Shown here: positions 44,726-51,534 of the stretch, piece after piece
Layout of the letters: every line of letters begins with the position of its first letter
Position numbering within the stretch: the first letter of the stretch is position 1
From: Phycicoccus avicenniae_A
GTDB lineage: Bacteria; Actinomycetota; Actinomycetes; Actinomycetales; Dermatophilaceae
Assembly (NCBI RefSeq): GCF_050496545.1
Contig: NZ_JBNVZV010000001.1
Coordinates: 124,001 to 188,000 of the forward strand
Direction: 5' to 3'
DNA length: 64,000 nucleotides
The notes under the pieces: model-generated
Told to the model about the DNA's origin: nothing
The model's database searches: none
The model's input: only the letters and a program-made list of their open reading frames with translations
Program-made: the position numbers and the translations under genes

Positions 44726-45903
44726 GCGGCGGCCTCCCCCGCGAGCTCGCGCTCGATGGCGGCCATGAGGCGCTCCTGCACCTCGGGGACACCGATGCGG
44801 GCCACGACGCTCGCGAAGAACCCGCGGACGACGAGGCGGCGGGCCTCGTCCTCGGGGATGCCGCGCGCCATCAGGTAGAACAGCTGCTCGTCGTCGAACC
44901 GGCCGGTGGCCGAGGCGTGCCCGGCCCCCTCGATCTCGCCGGTCTCGATCTCGAGGTTCGGCACCGAGTCGGCGCGGGCGCCGTCGGTGAGGACGAGGTT
45001 GCGGTTCAGCTCGTAGGTGTCGGTGCCCTCGGCCGCGGCACGGATGAGGACGTCGCCGACCCAGACGGTGCGGGCGGTCTCGCCCTGCAGCGCACCCTTG
45101 TACTCGACGTTGCTGCGGCAGTGCGGCGCCTCGTGGTCGACGAAGAGCCGGTGCTCGAGGTGCTGGCCGGCATCGGCGAAGTAGACGCCGAGGCCCTCGA
45201 ACGAGCCGCCGGGGCCGGCGTACGTGGCGTTGGTGTTGAGGCGGACGACCCCGCCGCCGAGCGTCACGGCGATGTGCCGGACCCGGGCGTCGCGGCCGAC
45301 GACGACGTCGTGCTGGCCGAGGTGGTGCGAGGCGTCGTCCCACTCCTGGACGGTGACGAGCGTGACGTCGGAGCCGTCGCCCGCGAGGACGGTGAGGACC
45401 TCGGAGTAGTCGGCGGTGCCGTCGTGCTCGAGGAGCACCGTCGCCTTGGCGAAGCGCCCGACGCGCACCGTGAGGTGGCCGTGGACGACGTCGGAGGCGT
45501 TGCCGGACAGGCGGATGCGCACCGGCTCGGTGAGCTCGGCCTCGGCGGGCACGTCGACGAGGGCGATCCCGCCGCTGTGCGCGGCGGCGACGGCCGCAGC
45601 GCGGTCCTGCGGGGCCGGCACGCCGAGGGCCTGCCAGTCGGCGACGGGGAGGGTCGAGAGCGTGACGCCCTCGGGGAGTTCCTCGTGCCACTCGAGGCAC
45701 GCACCGGTGGCCTCGTCGCGGAAGAACGCGCCGAGCCGGTCGACCGGCGTGAAGCGCCACTCCTCCTCGCGGCCGTGCGGGACGGCGAAGTCGGCGACGT
45801 CGAAGGACGCGGTCCGCTCGGCGCGCGACTGGTCGGGGACCATCGTCGCGGCGCTGTGGGTGTGGGCGCCCTCGGTGGGGCGCTGGGGGGTCAGCAGCGA
45901 CAT
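44722..45903 (-). CDS. sufD: SufD, Fe-S cluster assembly protein
   Basis: 393 residues with the parallel beta-helix region of SufB/SufD: VLLEHDGTADYSEVLTVLAGDGSDVTLVTVQEW, EHRLFVDHEAPHCRSNVEYKGAL and ARADSVPNLEIETGEIEGAGHASATGRFDDEQLFYLMARG. The N-terminal part has HGREEEWRFTPVDRLGAFF. It pairs with SufB and SufC in the scaffold. The ATG overlaps the sufB stop by one base. Confidence 0.95.
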   Translation of the reverse strand: MSLLTPQRPTEGAHTHSAATMVPDQSRAERTASFDVADFAVPHGREEEWRFTPVDRLGAFFRDEATGACLEWHEELPEGVTLSTLPVADWQALGVPAPQDRAAAVAAAHSGGIALVDVPAEAELTEPVRIRLSGNASDVVHGHLTVRVGRFAKATVLLEHDGTADYSEVLTVLAGDGSDVTLVTVQEWDDASHHLGQHDVVVGRDARVRHIAVTLGGGVVRLNTNATYAGPGGSFEGLGVYFADAGQHLEHRLFVDHEAPHCRSNVEYKGALQGETARTVWVGDVLIRAAAEGTDTYELNRNLVLTDGARADSVPNLEIETGEIEGAGHASATGRFDDEQLFYLMARGIPEDEARRLVVRGFFASVVARIGVPEVQERLMAAIERELAGEAAA

Positions 45904-47324
45904 CAGCCGACTGCTCCTTCCATCTGCAGCTCGATGAGGCGGTTCAGCTCGAGGGCGTACTCCATGGGGAGCTCCTTGGCGATCGGCTCGACGAAGCCGC
46001 GCACGATCATCGCCATCGCCTCCTCCTCGGTCATGCCCCGGGACATCAGGTAGAACATCTGGTCCTCGGACACCTTGGAGACGGTCGCCTCGTGGCCCAT
46101 CTGCACGTCGTCCTCGCGGATGTCGACGTAGGGGTAGGTGTCGGAGCGGGAGATGGTGTCGACGAGCAGGGCGTCGCAGACGACCGAGCTCTTCGAGCCG
46201 TGGGCGCCCTCCATCACCTGCACGAGACCGCGGTACGAGGTGCGGCCACCGCCGCGCGCCACCGACTTCGAGACGATCGAGCTGCTCGTGTTCGGAGCGG
46301 CGTGGACCATCTTCGAGCCGGCGTCCTGGTGCTGGCCCTCGCCCGCGAAGGCGATGGACAGCGTCTCGCCCTTGGCGTGCTCGCCGAGGAGGAAGACGGC
46401 CGGGTACTTCATCGTGACCTTGGAGCCGATGTTGCCGTCGATCCACTCCATCGTCGCGCCCTCGGCGCAGGTCGCGCGCTTGGTGACGAGGTTGTAGACG
46501 TTGTTCGACCAGTTCTGGATCGTCGTGTAGCGGACGCGGGCGTTCTTCTTGACGACGATCTCGACGACCGCCGAGTGCAGCGAGTCGGACTTGTAGATCG
46601 GTGCGGTGCAGCCCTCGACGTAGTGCACGTAGGAGCCCTCGTCGGCGATGATCAGCGTCCGCTCGAACTGGCCCATGTTCTCGGTGTTGATCCGGAAGTA
46701 GGCCTGGAGCGGGATGTCGACGTGGACGCCCGGCGGGACGTAGATGAACGAGCCACCCGACCACACGGCGGTGTTCAGCGCGGCGAACTTGTTGTCGCCG
46801 GCCGGGATCACCGAGGTGAAGTACTCGCGGAAGAGGTCCTCGTGCTCGCGCAGCCCCGTGTCGGTGTCGACGAAGATGACGCCCTTCTCCTCCAGGTCCT
46901 CGCGGATCTGGTGGTAGACGACCTCCGACTCGTACTGCGCGGCGACGCCGGCGACGAGGCGCTGCTTCTCGGCCTCGGGGATGCCGAGCTTGTCGTAGGT
47001 GTTCTTGATGTCCTCGGGCAGCTCCTCCCAGGAGGTGGCCTGCTTCTCGGTGGACTTCACGAAGTACTTGATGTTCTGGAAGTCGATGCCCGTGAGGTCG
47101 CTGCCCCAGGACGGCATCGGCTTCTTGTCGAACAGCCGCAGCGACTTCATCCGCAGGTCCTTCATCCACTGCGGCTCGCTCTTGCGGTCGGAGATGTCGG
47201 CGACGACCTCCGGGCCGAGGCCGCGCCTGGCGGACGCGCCCGCGGTGTCGGAGTCGGCCCAGCCGTACTCGTAGGTGCCGAGACCCTTGAGACCGGGGTT
47301 GAGCTCTTCGATGTGGCTCGTCAT
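45903..47324 (-). CDS. sufB: SufB, Fe-S cluster scaffold
   Basis: 473 residues, full length and highly conserved. Landmarks include PSWGSDLTGIDFQNIKYF, SGGSFIYVPPGVHVDIPL, YVHYVEGCTAPIYKSDSLHSAVVEIVV (the cluster-related Cys) and GHEATVSKVSEDQMFYLMSRGMTEEEA. No intein is present (some mycobacterial sufB genes have one). The ATG overlaps the sufR stop by four bases (ATGA). Confidence 0.97.
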   Translation of the reverse strand: MTSHIEELNPGLKGLGTYEYGWADSDTAGASARRGLGPEVVADISDRKSEPQWMKDLRMKSLRLFDKKPMPSWGSDLTGIDFQNIKYFVKSTEKQATSWEELPEDIKNTYDKLGIPEAEKQRLVAGVAAQYESEVVYHQIREDLEEKGVIFVDTDTGLREHEDLFREYFTSVIPAGDNKFAALNTAVWSGGSFIYVPPGVHVDIPLQAYFRINTENMGQFERTLIIADEGSYVHYVEGCTAPIYKSDSLHSAVVEIVVKKNARVRYTTIQNWSNNVYNLVTKRATCAEGATMEWIDGNIGSKVTMKYPAVFLLGEHAKGETLSIAFAGEGQHQDAGSKMVHAAPNTSSSIVSKSVARGGGRTSYRGLVQVMEGAHGSKSSVVCDALLVDTISRSDTYPYVDIREDDVQMGHEATVSKVSEDQMFYLMSRGMTEEEAMAMIVRGFVEPIAKELPMEYALELNRLIELQMEGAVG

Positions 47325-48019
47325 GACGAGGACCTCTCGGTGGTGGTCGGGGTGGGGACGAAGGTGGTGCAGACGTGGTCGCCGTGGGCGAGGGTCGCCA
47401 GGCGCTGGACGTGGACGCCGAGGAGACGGGAGAACGCCTCGGTCTCGGCCTCGCACAGCTCGGGGAACTCGGACGCGACGTGCTGCACGGGGCAGTGGCC
47501 CTGGCAGAGCTGCACCCCCGTCAGCGTCGTGGCGGCCCCGGGTGTTCCCACCGGGCGCGCCGAGGCGGCGTAGCCCTCGACGTTGAGGGCGGAGACGAGG
47601 GCGTCGGTGCGCCGCGCGGGGTCCTCGCCCGCCGCTTCGAGCACGGGGGCAATCCGCTCCTCGAGACCGGCGAGCCGCTCCTCGGCGAAGGCTTGGACGG
47701 CCCGCTCGCCACCGGTGCGGCGCAGGAAGCGCAGGGCCTCGCCGGCGAGGTCGTCGTAGTCGGAGGAGAGCGCGCGGTGCCCGGCGTCGGTGAGGGTCCA
47801 GGCCTTCGCGGGCCGGCCGCGGCGCCGGGGGCCCCCGGCCTCGCGCGGCTCGACGAGCCCGGCGGCGTGCAGGTTGTCGACGTGGCGGCGCACGGCGGTC
47901 TCGGTGAGGCCGAGCCGCTCGACGAGGGCGGTGATGCTCACCGGGCCCTCCTGGCTCACGACACGCAGCACCCGGTCGCGGGTGCGCGACTCGTCGGTGT
48001 GGACGTCGGGATTAACCAC
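47321..48019 (-). CDS. sufR: SufR, Fe-S sensing transcriptional regulator
   Basis: 232 residues. A winged-helix HTH (about 12-75, GPVSITALVERLGLTETAVRRHVDNL, a DeoR/ArsR-like reading head) and a C-terminal region with three cysteines, Cys172, Cys176 and Cys189 (C-x3-C-x12-C), the ligand spacing known for SufR. It should repress the operon when its [4Fe-4S] cluster is loaded. GTG 48019 has TAACAT (48026-48031) 6 nt upstream: leaderless geometry. It is the first gene of the suf operon. Confidence 0.93.
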   Translation of the reverse strand: MVNPDVHTDESRTRDRVLRVVSQEGPVSITALVERLGLTETAVRRHVDNLHAAGLVEPREAGGPRRRGRPAKAWTLTDAGHRALSSDYDDLAGEALRFLRRTGGERAVQAFAEERLAGLEERIAPVLEAAGEDPARRTDALVSALNVEGYAASARPVGTPGAATTLTGVQLCQGHCPVQHVASEFPELCEAETEAFSRLLGVHVQRLATLAHGDHVCTTFVPTPTTTERSSS

Positions 48020-48025
48020 ACACCC

Positions 48026-48055
48026 ATGTTAGGTAAATGCGCCGACGCCGTCCAA
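48026..48055 (-). promoter_or_regulatory. suf operon promoter, with possible SufR contacts
   Basis: Minus-strand -35 TTGGAC (48050-48055), an 18-bp spacer and -10 TAACAT (48026-48031), 6 nt from GTG 48019. A short TAAC-N11-GTTA repeat (plus strand 48013-48031) covers the -10 and start, a weak candidate SufR site. Confidence 0.65.
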
Positions 48056-48066
48056 GGAAGGGTCGC

Positions 48067-49020
48067 CTAACCGAGCCGGGGCTCCTCGGCGCACTCCTCG
48101 TCGGACGGCCCGTCGATGTCGTCGTCCTCGTCGATGGGCAGGAAGACCGACGGCATCCGGCTGCGGGGCGGCGCCACGGAGTCGTGACCGAACAGCCGCT
48201 CGCGCAGCGGGGCGGTGAGCACCCCGAGCGGGGCGGTCAGCACGTAGCCGTAGGCGACGACGAGGCCGGTGAGCCCCGGCGCCACGACGAGCCCCGCGAC
48301 GATGGCCACGACGACCGCGGCGGTGCCGAGCCGGGCGCGTGGCGTCGTGGGCGCGAGGAGGTTGCGGAAGGAGCGGAACCGGATGGTCATCACCATCAGG
48401 AAGGCCGGGGCGACGCTGACGAGCAGCGGGAACCACGCCCGCCACGGGCCGGTGCCCGGGCCGAAGAACGGCGAGTCGAGGGCGAAGATCGTCGCGATGA
48501 CCACGCTGGCCGCGCCCGGCGACGGCAGGCCGACGAAGTAGCGCTTGTCGGCCGCCGGGTCGATGGTCACGTTGAAGCGGGCCAGCCGGAAGGCCGCGCA
48601 GGACAACCAGAGCAGGGCGACGAGCCAGGACAGCACCGGCCACTCCCCCAGCGCCCACGTGTGCACGAGCACGGCCGGGGCCACGCCGAAGGAGATGAGG
48701 TCGGCGAGGGAGTCGAGCTGGAGGCCGAACGGCGACGTGGCGCCGACGAGGCGGGCCACGAAGCCGTCGGCGATGTCCATGACGATCGAGACGGCGATGA
48801 GCACCGCCGCGAGGGTGAAGTGGCCGCGGAACGCGAGCAGCACCGAGGAGAACCCGCTGATGAGGTTGAAGGTGGTGAACGCGCTCGGCGCGAGGAGCCG
48901 GGCACGCTCGCGCTTGGGCAGCTGGCGCAGCGAGACGACCGAGGCACCGCTCGGGGAGACCAGCCGCCAGCGGTCGAGGATGCGCCGCCGGCCGTTGCCG
49001 TCCGCCGGGTCGCTCGTCAT
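48067..49020 (-). CDS. pssA: CDP-diacylglycerol-serine O-phosphatidyltransferase
   Basis: 317 residues with about eight membrane helices. The CDP-alcohol phosphotransferase motif is clear: DIADGFVARLVGATSPFGLQ followed by LDSLADLISFGVAPA. It makes phosphatidylserine from CDP-DAG and serine in the membrane. The usual neighbour psd (PS decarboxylase) is not upstream. The ATG 49020 overlaps, as ATGA, the end of a 32-codon ORF with its own leaderless start. It sits between sufR and an ABC exporter, where mycobacterial order has none. Confidence 0.94.
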   Translation of the reverse strand: MTSDPADGNGRRRILDRWRLVSPSGASVVSLRQLPKRERARLLAPSAFTTFNLISGFSSVLLAFRGHFTLAAVLIAVSIVMDIADGFVARLVGATSPFGLQLDSLADLISFGVAPAVLVHTWALGEWPVLSWLVALLWLSCAAFRLARFNVTIDPAADKRYFVGLPSPGAASVVIATIFALDSPFFGPGTGPWRAWFPLLVSVAPAFLMVMTIRFRSFRNLLAPTTPRARLGTAAVVVAIVAGLVVAPGLTGLVVAYGYVLTAPLGVLTAPLRERLFGHDSVAPPRSRMPSVFLPIDEDDDIDGPSDEECAEEPRLG

Positions 49021-49115
49021 GCCGGCCCCCCGGAGCAGCGCAGGGGCGGGCTGGGCGCGGCGGGGACGGCGGCATCCGCTGTGGCGGGGCCGGGGTCCCG
49101 GTCGGTGCGAGGCAT
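49017..49115 (-). CDS. Short upstream ORF coupled to pssA
   Basis: 32 codons, ATG at 49115 to TGA at 49019-49017. The TGA overlaps the pssA ATG (ATGA), so ribosomes finishing this peptide could restart at pssA. Its ATG has TAGGGT (49123-49128) 7 nt upstream, the leaderless geometry used by neighbouring genes. The peptide is Pro/Ala/Arg-rich with no known domain. Either it is a coding leader regulating pssA or a chance ORF. Confidence 0.5.
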   Translation of the reverse strand: MPRTDRDPGPATADAAVPAAPSPPLRCSGGPA

Positions 49116-49122
49116 GGGCCCC

Positions 49123-49132
49123 ACCCTAGGAT
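49123..49132. promoter_or_regulatory. Overlapping divergent -10 boxes (pssA side and ABC side)
   Basis: In ACCCTAGGAT the minus-strand hexamer TAGGGT (49123-49128) and the plus-strand TAGGAT (49127-49132) share the TA base pairs at 49127-49128. The spacers to the starts are 7 nt (49115) and 8 nt (49141). Confidence 0.6.
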
Positions 49133-49140
49133 GTCGGTCC

Positions 49141-49851
49141 ATGGCGCCGGCGGTCCTCGTGCACGACCTGCGGCGCGCCTACGGATCCCGCACCGCCGTC
49201 GACGGCGCCTCGTGGTCCGCCGCCCACGGGCGTGTCTGCGCGGTCCTCGGCCCCAACGGCGCCGGGAAGACGACGACCGTCGAGTGCCTCGAGGGCCTGC
49301 GCCGCCCCGACTCCGGCGAGGTCCGCGTGCTCGGCACCGACCCCTGGCGGGCGCCCGCTGCGCACCGGGCTGCGGTCGGCGTGATGCTCCAGGACGGCGG
49401 CCTCCCCACCACGGCGCGCCCCCTCCCCCTGCTCCGGCACCTCGCCGCGCTGCACGCCTCCCCCTGGCCGGTCGACGAGCTCGCGGCCCGGCTCGGCATC
49501 GACGACTTCGCCCGCACCACCGTGCGGCGGATGTCCGGGGGGCAGCGCCAGCGGGTGGCCCTCGCCGCCGCCCTGGTCGGGCGGCCCGAGGTGCTCTTCC
49601 TCGACGAGCCGACCGCCGGGCTCGACCCGCACGCCCGCCTCGACGTCTGGGACCTCGTGCGCGCCGAGGCCGACCGTGGCGTGTGCGTCGTCCTCACCAC
49701 CCACTCGTTCGAGGAGGCCGAGCGGATCGCCGACGACGTCGTCGTGCTCGCGGCGGGCCGGGTCGCCGCCGCCGGCACCCTCGACGAGGTCCGCGGCGGG
49801 CGGCCCCTCGAGGACGTCTACTTCGAGCTGACGGGTGGGGCCCGCCGATGA
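49141..49851 (+). CDS. ABC transporter ATP-binding protein
   Basis: 236 residues, one nucleotide-binding domain: Walker A VLGPNGAGKTTTVECLEG, signature RMSGGQRQRVALAAAL, Walker B VLFLDEPTAGLDPHARL and switch His in VLTTHSFEEAERI. This is the DrrA-like/ABC-2 family type. ATG 49141 has TAGGAT 8 nt upstream. It overlaps the permease start by ATGA, forming a two-gene exporter that in mycobacteria stands between suf and ctaA. Confidence 0.93.
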   Translation: MAPAVLVHDLRRAYGSRTAVDGASWSAAHGRVCAVLGPNGAGKTTTVECLEGLRRPDSGEVRVLGTDPWRAPAAHRAAVGVMLQDGGLPTTARPLPLLRHLAALHASPWPVDELAARLGIDDFARTTVRRMSGGQRQRVALAAALVGRPEVLFLDEPTAGLDPHARLDVWDLVRAEADRGVCVVLTTHSFEEAERIADDVVVLAAGRVAAAGTLDEVRGGRPLEDVYFELTGGARR

Positions 49852-50591
49852 GCGCACCGGCCGCCCCGCGTCGCCGGGTCCTCGCCCAGGCCGCCTTCGA
49901 GACCCGGATGCTCCTCGGCAACGGCGAGCAGCTGCTGGTGTCCGTGCTGCTGCCGGCCATCGCCCTCGTCGGCCTCGCGCTGGCGTCCGTGCCGGACCTC
50001 GGCCCGGGACGGCGCGTCGACCTCGCGACGGCCGGGACGCTGGCCCTGGCCGTCCTGTCCACGGCGTTCACCGGGCAGGCCATCGCCACCGGCTTCGACC
50101 GCCGCGCCGGCGTGCTGCGCCTCCTCGGCACCACCCCGCTGGGGCGGGACGGGCTGCTGGCCGGGAAGGCGCTGGCCGTCCTCTCGGTGCTCGGCGTGCA
50201 GGTCCTCCTCCTCGGCGGGCTCGGGGCGGTGCTGGGCTGGCGGCCGGCCGCCGCCGGGCTGCTGCCCGCCCTCGTCACGCTGCTGCTCGGCACGGCCACC
50301 CTGGTCGCGCTGGCGCTGCTGCTCGCCGGCACCGTGCGGGCCGAGGCGGTGCTGGCCGTCGCCAACCTCGTCTGGGTGCTGCTGCTCGGGCTCGGGACCC
50401 TCGTGCCGACCGACGTGCTGCCCGCGCCGCTGCGGGGCATCGCCCAGGCGCTGCCGGGTGGGGCGCTCGGGGACGCGCTGCGCACCTCGCTCGTCTCCGG
50501 CGGCTGGCCGTGGACGCAGTGGGCGGTGCTCGCGGCCTGGGGCGTCGTGGGCGGTGCGGCCGCGGCCCGCTGGTTCCGCTGGTCCGGCTGA
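49848..50591 (+). CDS. ABC-2 type transporter permease
   Basis: 247 residues, about six membrane helices: LLVSVLLPAIALVGLALA, LALAVLSTAFTGQAIATGF, VLGVQVLLLGGLGAVLG and others, with the ABC-2 small extracellular loops. It pairs with the upstream ATPase as an exporter; the substrate could be a drug, lipid or heme-related molecule. The position between suf and ctaA hints at a link with cytochrome assembly, but this is inference. Confidence 0.9.
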   Translation: MSAPAAPRRRVLAQAAFETRMLLGNGEQLLVSVLLPAIALVGLALASVPDLGPGRRVDLATAGTLALAVLSTAFTGQAIATGFDRRAGVLRLLGTTPLGRDGLLAGKALAVLSVLGVQVLLLGGLGAVLGWRPAAAGLLPALVTLLLGTATLVALALLLAGTVRAEAVLAVANLVWVLLLGLGTLVPTDVLPAPLRGIAQALPGGALGDALRTSLVSGGWPWTQWAVLAAWGVVGGAAAARWFRWSG

Positions 50592-50607
50592 GCCGTACGA
50601 TCGTGGC

Positions 50608-51534
50608 GTGAGCCAGCGGTCCGTCCTCGCCGCGTCCGTCTCGACCCGCGCCGTGCGCCGCTGGGCCTGGGCGACGCTCGTCGCCAACACGGTGATCATC
50701 CTCACCGGCGGGCTCGTCCGCCTCACCGGATCGGGGCTGGGCTGCCCCACCTGGCCGCGTTGCACGGACGCCTCCTACGTGCCGCACCAGGAGCTCGGCC
50801 TCCATGGCGTCATCGAGTTCGGCAACCGGTTGCTCACCTACGTCCTCGTGGCGGTGGTCGTCGGCACCGCCGTGGCCGTGTGGCGCTGGTCGGGAACGTC
50901 GCGCGGGCTGCGCCGCCTCGTCGTGGGCATCGGCCTCGGCATCCCGTTCCAGGCCGTCATCGGCGGCATCACCGTGCTCACCGACCTCAACCCGTGGGTC
51001 GTGGCCCTGCACCTCGTCCTGTCGATGTACCTCGTCGCGCTGTCGGTGTGGCTCGTCGTGCGGGTCCACCCGCGCGCCGGGGTCGCGGCGTCCGCGGGCG
51101 TGCAGCGGCTGGTCCGCGTCGTCTACGGCGTCGCGTGGGTCGCGGTCTACCTCGGCACCGTCGTCACCGGCAGCGGTCCCCACGCCGGCGACGAGGACTC
51201 GCCGCGCAACGGCCTCTCCCCCGAGACCTGGAGCCACGTCCACGCGGCGTCGGTCTACCTCCTCGTGGCGCTGACGCTCGCGCTGTGGTGGAGCACCCGC
51301 TCGGGCGCGCTGCGCCGGCCCGTCCTCGTCCTCCTCGGGGTCGAGCTCGCCCAGGGCGTCGTCGGCCTCGTCCAGTTCTGGACGGGCCTGCCGATCGTGC
51401 TCGTCGCGCTGCACCTGGTGGGGGCGGCGGCGCTCGTGGCGGCGGCGACCTGGGTCGTGCTGGCCGCCCGCGGCGGGTCGTCGGAGGGTGCCACCGGCGA
51501 GACCCGCTCGGCGGACCAGCCCGTCCCGGCCTAG
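50608..51534 (+). CDS. ctaA: Heme A synthase (COX15/CtaA family)
   Basis: 308 residues, about eight membrane helices. Conserved family elements are TGSGLGCPTWPRCTD near the N-terminus, HGVIEFGNRLLTYVLV with heme-ligand His, LHLVLSMYLVAL, and later HVHAASVYLLVAL and LHLVGAAALVAA with the second His set. It oxidises heme O to heme A for aa3-type oxidase. GTG 50608 has TACGAT (50596-50601) at 6 nt. Its stop shares CTAG with the convergent LuxR gene. Confidence 0.94.
   Translation: MSQRSVLAASVSTRAVRRWAWATLVANTVIILTGGLVRLTGSGLGCPTWPRCTDASYVPHQELGLHGVIEFGNRLLTYVLVAVVVGTAVAVWRWSGTSRGLRRLVVGIGLGIPFQAVIGGITVLTDLNPWVVALHLVLSMYLVALSVWLVVRVHPRAGVAASAGVQRLVRVVYGVAWVAVYLGTVVTGSGPHAGDEDSPRNGLSPETWSHVHAASVYLLVALTLALWWSTRSGALRRPVLVLLGVELAQGVVGLVQFWTGLPIVLVALHLVGAAALVAAATWVVLAARGGSSEGATGETRSADQPVPA

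Noticed and set aside
51531..51534. Stop codons of ctaA and the LuxR gene both lie in CTAG
   Set aside because: Pleasing symmetry, but only four bases; easily chance for two TAG stops facing each other.
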